A stretch of 64,000 nt of DNA from Halonotius roseus (GTDB taxonomy: Archaea > Halobacteriota > Halobacteria > Halobacteriales > Haloferacaceae): assembly GCF_006861655.1 (NCBI RefSeq), contig NZ_SESI01000003.1, forward strand, positions 62,001 through 126,000, read 5' to 3'. Each line of letters begins with the position of its first letter. Positions within the stretch are counted from its first letter, which is position 1. This document shows, in pieces, positions 9,186 to 17,937 of this stretch. The translations under genes and the position numbers were made by a program. The notes under the pieces are model-generated. The model did no database searches and was not told the DNA's origin. It saw only the letters and a list, made by a program, of their open reading frames with translations.

Positions 9186-10085
9186 CTACCAGAACTTCAG
9201 ATTCTTCTTGACGGCTTCGCGTTTCAGCTCCTGGATGTGCTCGGTCAGTGGGATATCTTTCGGGCAGACGTTCGTACAGGAGAACTGGGTCTGACACCGC
9301 CAGACGCCGTGTTCCTGTTCGATCGTTTCGAGGCGATCCTGGGTCTTCTGGTCGCCCTCGCGTTCGTCCATCGCAAACCGGTAGGCCTTGTTGAGCGCGG
9401 CCGGGCCGAGATACTCGTTGTCGCCGGCGGCGATGTTACACGAGGAGAAACACGCCCCACACCAGATACACCGTGTCGACATCTTCACCTTCTCGCGGTT
9501 TTGGCGTGACTGTCGTTGCTCTTCAAGCTCGCCATCGGGTGTCTCGTCGGGATCGAAGTAGGGATCGACCGCCTCCATCTCCTCGTAGAAGTGATCCATG
9601 TCGACGACGAGATCCTTGACAACATCCTGATGCGGGAGGGGTTCGATCCGGATCGGCTCCTCAAGCTCCGAGATCTGGGTTTTGCAGCCGAGTCGCTGCT
9701 GGCCGTTGATGAAGAAGGCATCCGAGCCACAGACCGCCTGCCGACAGGAGTGTCGGAAGGTGAGCGAGGGATCGAACTGATCCCGGGCGTAGATGACGGC
9801 GTCGAGGACGGTCATCCCCTTCGTGAAGGGGACATGGAAGGTGTCGAACCGCGGCTCCTGTTTCTCTTCGACCTCGGGATCGTAGCGGAAAACCTTGATC
9901 TCCCGCGTATCCTCGTTGGCCTTCGCTTCGTTGGCGTCCTTCTCGGCCTGTCGTTCGTCCCGCGCGTCGCGGTCGGCCGCCTTCTTGTCCTCGCGTCGCT
10001 GTTGGGCCGCCGGCGTCGACTCCGCGTCGGCGGACTGTTCGGCGGCCGGTTCCTCGGACTGCTGTTGTGGTGGTTGCGTGCTCAT
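9186..10085 (-). CDS. sdhB: Succinate dehydrogenase iron-sulfur subunit SdhB
   Basis: A 299-residue electron-transfer subunit of complex II. The plant-type [2Fe-2S] site is C114-x4-C119 with Asp122 in place of the third cysteine, then C134, the arrangement also known in Escherichia coli SdhB. The C-terminal ferredoxin domain has CIWCGACFSSC and the CQTQFSCTNVCP motif for the [4Fe-4S] and [3Fe-4S] clusters. An N-terminal extension of about 60 residues, rich in Gln, Glu, Asp, Lys and Ala, precedes the conserved IKVFRYDP start and is low-complexity. Two bases separate its start from the sdhD stop. Confidence 0.96.
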   Translation of the reverse strand: MSTQPPQQQSEEPAAEQSADAESTPAAQQRREDKKAADRDARDERQAEKDANEAKANEDTREIKVFRYDPEVEEKQEPRFDTFHVPFTKGMTVLDAVIYARDQFDPSLTFRHSCRQAVCGSDAFFINGQQRLGCKTQISELEEPIRIEPLPHQDVVKDLVVDMDHFYEEMEAVDPYFDPDETPDGELEEQRQSRQNREKVKMSTRCIWCGACFSSCNIAAGDNEYLGPAALNKAYRFAMDEREGDQKTQDRLETIEQEHGVWRCQTQFSCTNVCPKDIPLTEHIQELKREAVKKNLKFW

Positions 10086-10086
10086 G

Positions 10087-10458
10087 TTAGAATACCCCGA
10101 TGCCTGCCCAGGCGTTTGCGGTGCGGATCCCCTGAACGAGGAGGATCACGCTGGCGACGATCAGTGTTCCCTTCACAACTTGGCGTTTCGTCCCTGTCAA
10201 CCCTTGGTTGATGAGGGCGTTGTAGACGCCGTTGACGCCGTGGAACGTCGCCGTGATGAGGAACAACACCATCAGCGAGTAGTACGTCCATGTCTGCATG
10301 CGCGCTGAGCTCAGCCCAAAGGTGACCTCGTCGGCGTGGTAGACGAAATGCAGCAGGAAGAAATGGAAGGCTAACACGACAACGAGAAACGCCGCCGTGA
10401 TCCGCTGCCACAGCCAGAGCCGCCCGCCTTTCGTGAACGAGGAGTAGTGTTCGGCCAT
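10087..10458 (-). CDS. sdhD: Succinate dehydrogenase membrane anchor SdhD
   Basis: A 123-residue membrane subunit with three hydrophobic helices, which with SdhC holds haem b and the quinone site. LWQRITAAFLVVVLAFHFF forms helix 1, TYYSLMVLFLITATFHGVNGVYN helix 2 with the candidate haem-ligand histidine, and VKGTLIVASVILLVQGI helix 3. Assignment as SdhD rather than SdhC rests on operon order (C-D-B) and size. It is one base from sdhC and two from sdhB, so translation is probably coupled. Confidence 0.88.
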   Translation of the reverse strand: MAEHYSSFTKGGRLWLWQRITAAFLVVVLAFHFFLLHFVYHADEVTFGLSSARMQTWTYYSLMVLFLITATFHGVNGVYNALINQGLTGTKRQVVKGTLIVASVILLVQGIRTANAWAGIGVF

Positions 10459-10459
10459 G

Positions 10460-10852
10460 TTAGAACGCCCCCGCGATGAACGTCGGCACCGAGGCGACCG
10501 TGATCGCTCCGGTCAGGATCACCGACGCGTAGAAGCTCTTGTCCTGTGATTCGAGTCCAACCCCGAGATCGACCAACAGCAGTCGGAGGCCGTTGAGGAT
10601 ATGGAAGACCGCGACCGCCAACAACCCGACCTCAAGGATCCGAACCAACAACAGCCCTTCGAGCGTGACGATCGTGTTTGTGTACATCTCCGCGCCCTCC
10701 ATGGCGGTGCTGAGGACGGCAATGTGGGTGAAGAGATAGCCAACGAGCACCCAGCCGGTGAACTTGTGGAAGATCCACGCCCACATCCCGGCGGAGAACT
10801 CCCGCCACCGGCCGAAGCTCTCGATTGTGCCGCGATTGTACGACTGACTCAT
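10460..10852 (-). CDS. sdhC: Succinate dehydrogenase cytochrome b subunit SdhC
   Basis: A 130-residue membrane subunit and the first gene of the sdh cluster. It has the motif [18 protein letters not shown] in the first helix, the second helix with [23 protein letters not shown], and [15 protein letters not shown], equivalent to the H-x2-NGxRxLxxD signature of SdhC. A TATA-like box lies 27 bp upstream of the ATG, so the message is likely leaderless. Confidence 0.9.
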   Translation of the reverse strand: MSQSYNRGTIESFGRWREFSAGMWAWIFHKFTGWVLVGYLFTHIAVLSTAMEGAEMYTNTIVTLEGLLLVRILEVGLLAVAVFHILNGLRLLLVDLGVGLESQDKSFYASVILTGAITVASVPTFIAGAF

Positions 10853-10878
10853 ATCGTGTGTGGGTGCGTCCCGCGCTG

Positions 10879-10887
10879 GTATAGAAG
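10879..10887 (-). promoter_or_regulatory. TATA-like box of sdhC
   Basis: Read leftward, TTCTATACC ends 27 bp before the sdhC ATG. That is the spacing of haloarchaeal leaderless promoters. Confidence 0.5.
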
Positions 10888-10968
10888 TTACGTCGTCGAC
10901 TGTTCAGCGCACAGATCATATCAGTTACACCGGTGAAGCTCGACCCGGCGATCTGTTGGTGAACGAAG

Positions 10969-10975
10969 TTTTATA
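10969..10975 (+). promoter_or_regulatory. TATA box of the toxin-antitoxin-like pair
   Basis: TTTTATA within GAAGTTTTATACTGC begins 32 bp and ends 26 bp upstream of the ATG at 11001. It is one of the clearest TATA boxes in the window and predicts a leaderless transcript of the two small genes. Confidence 0.6.
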
Positions 10976-11000
10976 CTGCTGGCTGGGCTAAAACTGAGTA

Positions 11001-11150
11001 ATGAGCTTGAAACCTGCCGATGACGACACTGAAACGGGATCTGAAGAAGATGACCCCGTCATCCCGGCGGGTGTGCTCCGTGGTATTGAGGATATTTCCG
11101 AGGAGAACACCGCGAGCAAAGCTGATCTCGAATCGATTCTAGATTCCTAA
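11001..11150 (+). CDS. Small acidic protein, antitoxin-like
   Basis: A 49-residue gene with an acidic N-terminal half (DDDTETGSEEDDP) and a C-terminal helix-forming half with VLRGIEDISEENTASKADLESILDS. It sits 11 bp before a 147-residue partner and shares its TATA box. Haloarchaea have many short antitoxin genes of this size with a similar ending (an xxTASKxDLExxL pattern) just before RelE/ParE-type toxin genes, but this recollection is not proof. The codon use is less GC-rich than in neighbouring genes. Function is inferred from arrangement only. Confidence 0.6.
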   Translation: MSLKPADDDTETGSEEDDPVIPAGVLRGIEDISEENTASKADLESILDS

Positions 11151-11161
11151 CTGCGGTTCCC

Positions 11162-11605
11162 GTGAGCGAAATTCCACTAACCGACGAGGAGACTCGGGCC
11201 ATTTTTGCGGGAGAAGCGGCGTCGAATCTGCGTTCACTTGAGCAAAGTGAACAAGAACAGATCATCAAGCGACTGTGTTCTATTCTCGAAAGCGACGCAA
11301 AACCAAGCTCGCTACGCTACGAGCGGATCGGACTGCTTGACATCTACGCTGTCGGTGACCAGATCAGACTCTACACCAAAGTTGTCGACGAAATACCGCG
11401 TGGCGACGCCGAGTATCATCTCATCTACCTGTTCTATATCGACGACGATCACGAGTATAATCAAACTGATCTCGCCACATACAGTCCAGCAGCTGAGGCA
11501 AAACTACAGGAGGCAACATCGCTGGAAACAGTTCATGACGTGGAGGCGTATCTCGACAGGATGAACGCAGTAGATGCGGCCGATCTCCGTGACCTGCTCG
11601 ACTGA
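11162..11605 (+). CDS. Putative toxin-like partner protein (RelE/ParE-like arrangement)
   Basis: A 147-residue protein starting at GTG, 11 bp after the small acidic gene. Residues 35 to 95 alternate strand-forming stretches (LRYERIGLLDIYAVGDQIRLYTKVVDE and YHLIYLFYIDDDHEYN) in a way that recalls the RelE/ParE fold, where a strand bearing Tyr and Arg precedes a yes/no interaction with the ribosome or gyrase. No classical catalytic set is evident, so the toxin role is a hypothesis. The gene has lower GC than its surroundings, suggesting transfer. Convergent with the histidine phosphatase gene. Confidence 0.55.
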   Translation: MSEIPLTDEETRAIFAGEAASNLRSLEQSEQEQIIKRLCSILESDAKPSSLRYERIGLLDIYAVGDQIRLYTKVVDEIPRGDAEYHLIYLFYIDDDHEYNQTDLATYSPAAEAKLQEATSLETVHDVEAYLDRMNAVDAADLRDLLD

Positions 11606-11639
11606 GACCGGTACCGTCGAGCACAAACTGCTGCTGCTG

Positions 11640-12257
11640 TTAGTCGAGGTGGTCAGTTTTGCCCGAAAATCCGAGCTCCCAGCCGTCAGCAACGCGGTCG
11701 ATCCGCGTGAGCCCACAGAGTGGCGCGTCGACACCCTCGGTCGAGCCGACGAGGCCGCGGACGACGCCGCCGATGGTGAGTCCGTGGCCGACCATGAGCA
11801 CCCGACCCTCGTGGGCGTCGGCGATCCGGCGGGCGGTCTCACCGGCGCGCGCTTCGGCCTCATCGTGAGTTTCCGGGAACTCGGGGACGACAAAGGGCTC
11901 GTGGTCGTCGCGGATCGGATCGAAGTAGTTCGCCAGCGTCTCGAACGAGAGCGTTTCGGGCTCGCTGTCGAACCACTCACTGTTGCGGTGTTCGCCGAGC
12001 CCCGGCTCCAGCCACGCCGTTCCTCCAATCACCCCACAGATCTCGGCGGTAGTCTGCACCGCCCGGAGAAACGGCGAACAGTAGATCGCCTCGAAGTCGA
12101 TGTCGCTGTCGGCGAAGAAGCGACCGCACCGCCAGGCCTGCCAGCGACCCAGCTCGGTCAGCCCCGGGTCGTGTCGCCGCGCCGCGGTCAGCTCCCAGTC
12201 CGGATCGACCGTATCCTGCCGTTGGCCGTGCCGAACAACCCACACGGTATCGGTCAT
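11640..12257 (-). CDS. Histidine phosphatase family protein
   Basis: A 205-residue protein of the phosphoglycerate mutase-like superfamily. The phospho-acceptor motif VVRHGQR lies at residues 7 to 13, the second arginine in SPFLRAVQTT near residue 65, and the second catalytic histidine in LMVGHGLTIGG near residue 160. The substrate is unknown. The frame is open upstream to 12425, but the ATG at 12257 places the RHG motif at the usual N-terminal position and the extension has no family similarity. Confidence 0.88.
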   Translation of the reverse strand: MTDTVWVVRHGQRQDTVDPDWELTAARRHDPGLTELGRWQAWRCGRFFADSDIDFEAIYCSPFLRAVQTTAEICGVIGGTAWLEPGLGEHRNSEWFDSEPETLSFETLANYFDPIRDDHEPFVVPEFPETHDEAEARAGETARRIADAHEGRVLMVGHGLTIGGVVRGLVGSTEGVDAPLCGLTRIDRVADGWELGFSGKTDHLD

Positions 12258-12669
12258 AGCTGGGGTCTCGGGACAGCGACCTATAGCTGTGGTGGCCGGG
12301 CCATACGACTGGACAGCTGTCGACCCTGCGCTGTCGATAAACGATGTTGTCGATGATACAATGTTGTCGATGAAATAATCCCGATCAGCGACGCTGAAAC
12401 GGTAGGAGGTGGACTTCCACCACACGACCCGCTCGGAGAGACGACTGGTAGCCGTCAGTGGAGGGCCGAGGCGTGGGCGAGACAGACCACGGTGGAACGG
12501 ACAGGTGGAGAGGGCCGAGGGGTCAGTGGTGGACAGCTACGGGTTCGACACCCACCCATATTATGCCACCTACAGTCCCTCGTTCGAATCTTTTCTAGGT
12601 CTTCCGAAGACGTGTACCCCTACCGAAAGTATATTCCCCTACACGAATACGGATACAACCAACGAACAA
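12258..12669. other. Intergenic region with a short tandem duplication
   Basis: A 412-bp region between the divergent phosphatase and regulator genes. It holds a tandem pair of 17-bp near-identical units at 12342-12358 and 12359-12375 (core ATGTTGTCGATGA). A/T-rich sequence at about 12620-12660 (AGTATATTCCCCTACACG) probably contains the promoter of the regulator at 12670. No gene is seen. Confidence 0.55.
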
Positions 12670-13458
12670 ATGTCGGATCAGAGCCCCCACGAGCTGCTTT
12701 ACACTGTCAACCGACGGTGGGATTGCCTGCAGGCGATCGTCGAGGAGCCCCAGGAGAAACGCGAGCTCGTCGACACGCTGTCGATGCCGCGGTCGACGCT
12801 GGATACGGTCGTCAGAGAGCTCGAAGGGGCGGATCTGGTCACCTATCACAACGGCGTCTGGCAGCCGACAGTTGCCGGCGAGGCCACCGCCGACGTGTAC
12901 GCCGACAGCGTCAGCTCGATCCGATCGATCCACGCCGCTGGACAGGTGTTGTCGCCGCTGTCGGGCGATCACGAGGTGCCGACAGCGGTGCTTGAGGGTG
13001 CCGACAGCTATCCGGCCGAAGAGCCGGTGCCCGATGCGGTACTCACCGAGTTTCTCGACCGGATCGCCGCCGCCGACCGAATTCGGGGTGTTGCACCACG
13101 GGCGTTGTCAGGATACACGGATCGGGTATTCCGGATAGCCGCCAACAACGACACCACCCTGGAGATGACCCTCGCGGAGTCCGTGTTTGAACGGCTGTCG
13201 ACGCTCGATCCTGAGACGGTTGCCGACCGCCTTCAGCGAGAGCTGTTTTCGGTGTATCGCGCGCCGGTCGACACCGAATTCGGCTTCTGGATCGGCGACA
13301 GCCCGGATCACATCGGCCTCATCGTGTACGCCGACCGAGGCGTTCATGGCGTCATCGTCACCGAAACACCGGCCGCCGTCGAGTGGGCAACCGACCGGTA
13401 TGCGTCGATCGCCGAGGCAGCCGAAGAGATCACGCCCGACGACATACCAGAGGTATAA
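12670..13458 (+). CDS. Haloarchaeal winged-helix regulator with FilR1-like (DUF1724) domain
   Basis: A 262-residue transcriptional regulator. The N-terminal winged helix covers about residues 10 to 75 (ELVDTLSMPRSTLDTVVRELEGADLV as recognition region). The C-terminal two thirds resemble the DUF1724/methanogenesis-regulator FilR1 middle domain, with TLEMTLAESVFERLS and a strand-rich tail PDHIGLIVYADRGVHGV. The ligand is unknown. An ATG at 12670 is chosen over the longer open frame (from 12409) because the extra residues are not conserved-looking. A second regulator of the same layout is at 22517-23398. Confidence 0.78.
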   Translation: MSDQSPHELLYTVNRRWDCLQAIVEEPQEKRELVDTLSMPRSTLDTVVRELEGADLVTYHNGVWQPTVAGEATADVYADSVSSIRSIHAAGQVLSPLSGDHEVPTAVLEGADSYPAEEPVPDAVLTEFLDRIAAADRIRGVAPRALSGYTDRVFRIAANNDTTLEMTLAESVFERLSTLDPETVADRLQRELFSVYRAPVDTEFGFWIGDSPDHIGLIVYADRGVHGVIVTETPAAVEWATDRYASIAEAAEEITPDDIPEV

Positions 13459-13532
13459 CGAGGGTCGACGCAGCCGTCGACGCCGCGGTGGGCATGGAGG
13501 ATGTGCGAGCCGAGTGGACATCGCCACGAGAA

Positions 13533-13538
13533 CTATAC
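13533..13538 (+). promoter_or_regulatory. TATA-like box of msrB-msrA
   Basis: CTATAC within GAACTATACCGC lies 23 to 28 bp upstream of the msrB ATG, consistent with a leaderless transcript. Confidence 0.45.
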
Positions 13539-13560
13539 CGCTGTAGCCCCTGCTGTAGGT

Positions 13561-13968
<408 letters not shown>

Positions 13969-13976
13969 CGACCGCG

Positions 13977-14609
13977 ATGGCCCCCACAGCAGCCACCATC
14001 GAGGCCTACGACCGTGACGCCCCGAGCTCCGAGGCCACTGAGACGGCGACGTTCGCGCTGGGCTGTTTCTGGGGCCCCGACGCCCAGTTCGGCGCGCTCG
14101 ACGGCGTCGTCCGCACCCGTGTTGGCTACGCCGGCGGGACGAAAACCGACCCGACGTACCACGATCTCGGCGATCACACCGAAGCGTTCCAGGTCGACTA
14201 CGATCCCGAAACGCGCTCCTTCGCCGAGCTGCTCGATCTTGTCTTTCGGAGCCACGACCCGAATCAACAGACGCGGAAAACGCAGTATCAGAACATCGTG
14301 TTCATCGCATCGGCCGACCAGCGTGAGACGCTGACCGACTACCTCGATGCCAATGGCTACACGGCCGATGGGATCGCAACCCGGATCGAGCAGTTCTCGC
14401 GGTTCTACCCGGCCGAAGACTACCACCAGAAGTACAATCTCCGAAACAAGCGGTCGATCATGAACAGCTTCGAGGACGCCGGCTACGACGACGAGGCGAT
14501 CCGGGAGTCGCCGGCGGCCGCGAAACTCAACGGTCATGTTGTCGGCCACGAGATTAGCGATGATCACGATCTCGGCATCGCGTCGAATCGAAGCGTCCAC
14601 AGCACCTGA
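13977..14609 (+). CDS. msrA: Peptide-methionine (S)-S-oxide reductase MsrA
   Basis: A 210-residue enzyme reducing the S epimer of methionine sulfoxide. The catalytic motif GCFWG (Cys30) is present, with GVVRTRVGYAGG, TYHDLGDHTEAFQVDYDP and YHQKYNLRNK as family landmarks. Only the single N-terminal cysteine is obvious, so regeneration may depend on an external thiol. It is the second gene of the msrB-msrA operon. Confidence 0.95.
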   Translation: MAPTAATIEAYDRDAPSSEATETATFALGCFWGPDAQFGALDGVVRTRVGYAGGTKTDPTYHDLGDHTEAFQVDYDPETRSFAELLDLVFRSHDPNQQTRKTQYQNIVFIASADQRETLTDYLDANGYTADGIATRIEQFSRFYPAEDYHQKYNLRNKRSIMNSFEDAGYDDEAIRESPAAAKLNGHVVGHEISDDHDLGIASNRSVHST

Positions 14610-14657
14610 TCGTCGCCGAGGCGGAACGTTGAATCGCCGCCCGCCAGTAGGTTGGGT

Positions 14658-15482
14658 ATGGAATCAAACAGCGACGACAGCGACGCGATCGCCGGCGAGT
14701 TCGAAACGCTTCGAACCGAGCGAACCGACGATGTCGCCCGTATCATCCTCGACCGCCCGGATGATCTGAACACGATCACGCCGACGCTCTTGGAGGAATT
14801 GTCGACCGCGATCGACACCCTCGACGCCGACAGCGACGTTCGCTGTCTTCTCCTCTCCGGGGCGGGCGAGCGCGCGTTCTCGGCTGGGGCTGAGCTCTCG
14901 GCGTTGGCCGCCGACGGGATGACCGCCACCGACGGCGTCGAACTCGCCCGCACCGGCCAACAGACCTTCGGCAAACTGGACGCATGCGATACCCCCGTTG
15001 TCGCCGCCATCGATGGCTTCTGTCTCGGCGGCGGCATGGAGTTGGCGACGGCCGCCGATCTCCGGATCGCCACCGCGGGCTCGACGTTCGGTCAGCCCGA
15101 GCACAACCTCGGCCTGCTGCCGGGGTGGGGCGGCACCCAGCGGCTGTCGACGCTCATCGGCGAGAGCCGAGCCAAGGAGATCATCTTCACCGGCGACCGC
15201 TACCCCGCTAGCGAGATGGCCGACTATGGCTTTCTGGCCCGCGTTCTCGATGGCGACGAGGCGTTTGGATCGGCGGCGATGGAGCTCGCCGAGCAGCTGG
15301 CTGCCGGGCCACCGATCGCCCAAAAATACACCAAGCGCGCGATGCGAGCCGGCCGCGACGATACCGATGCCGGCCTCGAAATCGAGGCCCACGCCTTCGG
15401 GCAGCTACTCGATACGACGGACTTCACCGAAGGCGTCAACGCGTTCGGTAACGACGAGGAACCGGAGTTTACCGGTCGGTAG
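14658..15482 (+). CDS. Enoyl-CoA hydratase/isomerase family protein
   Basis: A 274-residue crotonase-fold protein that probably hydrates or isomerises an enoyl-CoA. The oxyanion-hole segments are LSGAGERAFSAGAELSAL (near residue 65) and AIDGFCLGGGMELATAADLRIA (near residue 115); the following FGQPEHNLGLLPGWGGTQRL carries the glutamate used by hydratases. A TTG six bases upstream of the chosen ATG is a possible alternative start. No other beta-oxidation gene is adjacent. Convergent with the next gene, 5 bp apart. Confidence 0.9.
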   Translation: MESNSDDSDAIAGEFETLRTERTDDVARIILDRPDDLNTITPTLLEELSTAIDTLDADSDVRCLLLSGAGERAFSAGAELSALAADGMTATDGVELARTGQQTFGKLDACDTPVVAAIDGFCLGGGMELATAADLRIATAGSTFGQPEHNLGLLPGWGGTQRLSTLIGESRAKEIIFTGDRYPASEMADYGFLARVLDGDEAFGSAAMELAEQLAAGPPIAQKYTKRAMRAGRDDTDAGLEIEAHAFGQLLDTTDFTEGVNAFGNDEEPEFTGR

Positions 15483-15487
15483 CCAGC

Positions 15488-16627
15488 TCAGGAGTTGTCT
15501 ACAGCTCCCTCCGTTGTTCGACCGCCTTCGCCCTGCGAAAATTCGCCCTCGAAGGTCGTCTGCCGGTCGCTTGGCCCTGGCTGTCGCCGGCTCCGGAACG
15601 AGTCACGGAGCCCTAACGTGAGCGCGCCAAGCCCCAACAGCAGCGCGATCAGCTCAAGGACGCCACCGAGGATCGGGATCAGCCCGAGGACAGCGAACCC
15701 AACGAGCCCGCCGACAAGTGCGACCCACCGATCGTCACGACCGGTCTGCCGGAGCACCCATGCCCCGACAGCGTACTGGCCGTAGACGACGGCGACCCAG
15801 ATCCCGAGGCCGAACGCCACCGCGCCGAGCACCGCGAGAGGAATACCGATGATCGTCACCGCGATCAAGACGAGCGCGATCGGTGTGCCGAACAGTGTCA
15901 GAAGGCCAACGCCGCCGGTTTTCCCGGGAGAGGTGGCGACCCGGCCGGCAACCCGGGCCGAAAACGCCGGGAAGACGAGCAGCAAGATAGCGCCCAACAC
16001 GAGATTCGCCAGCAGGCCGTACACCGTCGCCGCGCCGCTCGGCAGGACGGTTGTTGTGGTTCCGCTGCCGAGATTCCGGTCGTTTACGACGCCACCCGCG
16101 ACGGTCGCCGCCGGATCGCGGGTGAACTGGGCGGCATCGTAGCGCAGCTCGCCACCGATCGCTGCGTTCGGCCCCAGTGTGACCGACTCACCGCCAGCCT
16201 GTACGTCGCCGTCGATCCGGCCGTCGATCAGGATCGATCCCCCACCGACGGCGACATCACCGCTGATCGTTGCGGTATCGGTCACGCGGATATCCCCAGC
16301 ACCGGCACTCACGTCGCCGCCGACGGTGCCATCGATGCGAACATTCCCGGCCGCCCCGGAAACCGAGCCACCGACCCGGCCGCCCTCGGTGACGCGGATC
16401 GTCCCGGCCAGCCCGGAGACATCACCCGTAACGGTTCCCTCGACGATGATACTTCCCGCGAAAGCCTCGACGCTGGAGACCCGCTCGTCTTCCTCGATGA
16501 CGACCGCCCCCGCAGCACCCTGCACGGCTTGGGCTGCTGCGGGCCCGGTAACCACGGAAACCAGGAGGACGATAACGAGACTCCCAACGAAGATCCGCCC
16601 GGATCTCTTGCCGACAGAGAGTGACAT
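15488..16627 (-). CDS. Secreted bactofilin-like repeat protein with membrane anchor domain
   Basis: A 379-residue protein. Residues 1 to about 33 form a signal peptide (GRIFVGSLVIVLLVSVVTGPAAAQA). Residues about 40 to 175 are a regular beta-helix of short repeats alternating GTVTGDVSG, GRVGGSVSGAAGNVRIDG and GRIDGDVQAGGESV, like the polymer-forming bactofilin domain. Residues about 205 to 355 have four hydrophobic segments, and the last 30 residues are polar. The signal peptide places the beta-helix outside the cell, unlike classical cytoplasmic bactofilins. Function is unknown. Confidence 0.8.
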   Translation of the reverse strand: MSLSVGKRSGRIFVGSLVIVLLVSVVTGPAAAQAVQGAAGAVVIEEDERVSSVEAFAGSIIVEGTVTGDVSGLAGTIRVTEGGRVGGSVSGAAGNVRIDGTVGGDVSAGAGDIRVTDTATISGDVAVGGGSILIDGRIDGDVQAGGESVTLGPNAAIGGELRYDAAQFTRDPAATVAGGVVNDRNLGSGTTTTVLPSGAATVYGLLANLVLGAILLLVFPAFSARVAGRVATSPGKTGGVGLLTLFGTPIALVLIAVTIIGIPLAVLGAVAFGLGIWVAVVYGQYAVGAWVLRQTGRDDRWVALVGGLVGFAVLGLIPILGGVLELIALLLGLGALTLGLRDSFRSRRQPGPSDRQTTFEGEFSQGEGGRTTEGAVDNS

Positions 16628-16760
16628 GCCGGTGTCATCGCTGTGTGCACCTAAAGGAATGAGCAGCTTTTCCGGACACAGAGCCGAGTAAAGAGGTCAT
16701 ACCGACTGATCGATCAGGCTGGAACATCCCAAACTGAGCCCACACCGGTCGCGATAGCTC

Positions 16761-17858
16761 TCAGTCGTCGGCGCTCGACTCGATCGCGTCACCCACGGCA
16801 TCGGTGTCGGAACCCGCGGCTCGTTTGACGCGCTCGGGATCGAACTCGTTGACCGCGGTGTTCGGTTCAAGACCGGCGTCCTCGATCACCTCGATATCGG
16901 TCGCAGCGTCCTGTCCGCCGGTCGTGAGATAATCGCCGGTCAGCAGCCCGTCCGCGCCGGCCTCGAACGGCCAGTGCTGTTCGTCCTCGGCGAGGTTGAC
17001 CTCGCGGCCACCCGTCAGGCGAACGCGGGCGGTCGGATGGAGGAGCCGGTAGACAGCGATCGTCTTGATCAGATCGGTTTTCGAGATCGCCGCCGACTCG
17101 CGGTCGCCGAGCGGTGTGCCCTCGATCGGATTGAGGATGTTGACCGGCAGCGATGAGACGCCTATTTTCCGGAGTTCGAGGGCGGCATCAACGCGATCCG
17201 CTGGCGTTTCGCCCATGCCGAGGATAACACCGGCACAGAGATCCATCCCTGCGTTCTTCGCGCGCCGCAAGGTCTTCAGGCGATCCTCGAAATCGTGAGT
17301 TGAGACGATCTCATCGAAGTACCGCGGGGAGGTCTCGATGTTATGGTTGTAGTGATTAAGCCCCTCCTCGGCGAGAATGTTGGCCTCCTCCTGTGTCAAC
17401 AGCCCGAGGCTGGCGTCGATCTCCACATCGGTTTCATCGCGGACGAGCCGAACCGCCCGAAGGACTTCCGCCCACTCTTCGGGGCGTTGCTCCTTGCTCA
17501 CGCCCTTCTCGGCGACGACGATGCCGAACCGCTGGGCACCGTCGGCTTCGGCGCGTTTGGCGGCCGCCAGAATCTCCTCGGGATCGAGAAAGCCGTGCGT
17601 TTCGATGCCGGTATCGAAATGCGCAGATTGGGCGCAAAACCCGCAGTCCTCGGCGCAGTTGCCGGCCTTGGCGTTGACGATGCTGCAGGCGTCGACGGTG
17701 CCGTCGCCGAGGCGCGCCCGCACCGTGTCGGCCGCCGCCGCGAGCTCCTCGACCGGCTGGGCCAACAGCGCGATGGCGTCGGTGCGGTCGATGGTCTCAC
17801 CCTCAAGGACGCGGTCGACGGCGTCGGCGATCGTCCGGTTGTCGGTCTCGTAAACCAC
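16761..17858 (-). CDS. bioB: Biotin synthase BioB
   Basis: A 365-residue radical SAM enzyme that inserts sulfur into dethiobiotin. The [4Fe-4S] site is C68-x3-C72-x2-C75 in GNCAEDCGFCAQSAHF, and later family blocks are YNHNIETSPRYF, GVILGMGETPADRVD and PVNILNPIEGTPL. A C-terminal acidic tail of about 40 residues is extra. No bioA, bioD, bioF or bioY is adjacent, so the rest of the pathway or biotin transport is elsewhere. Confidence 0.95.
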   Translation of the reverse strand: MVYETDNRTIADAVDRVLEGETIDRTDAIALLAQPVEELAAAADTVRARLGDGTVDACSIVNAKAGNCAEDCGFCAQSAHFDTGIETHGFLDPEEILAAAKRAEADGAQRFGIVVAEKGVSKEQRPEEWAEVLRAVRLVRDETDVEIDASLGLLTQEEANILAEEGLNHYNHNIETSPRYFDEIVSTHDFEDRLKTLRRAKNAGMDLCAGVILGMGETPADRVDAALELRKIGVSSLPVNILNPIEGTPLGDRESAAISKTDLIKTIAVYRLLHPTARVRLTGGREVNLAEDEQHWPFEAGADGLLTGDYLTTGGQDAATDIEVIEDAGLEPNTAVNEFDPERVKRAAGSDTDAVGDAIESSADD

Positions 17859-17937
17859 ACTCAGCTGTGTCGTTTACGATGTAATAAGTGTCGGGGACAG
17901 CGGCTGCCCGGTCGCGTGTGATCGGCGGCGGACGGTG

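Noticed and set aside
12581-12612. GTTCGAATC, which resembles a tRNA T-loop
   Set aside because: The flanking bases do not form the T-arm stem and no acceptor or anticodon stem is seen.
12409-12669. N-terminal extension of the regulator at 12670
   Set aside because: The extra 87 residues are of odd composition and the natural winged-helix start is at the ATG at 12670.
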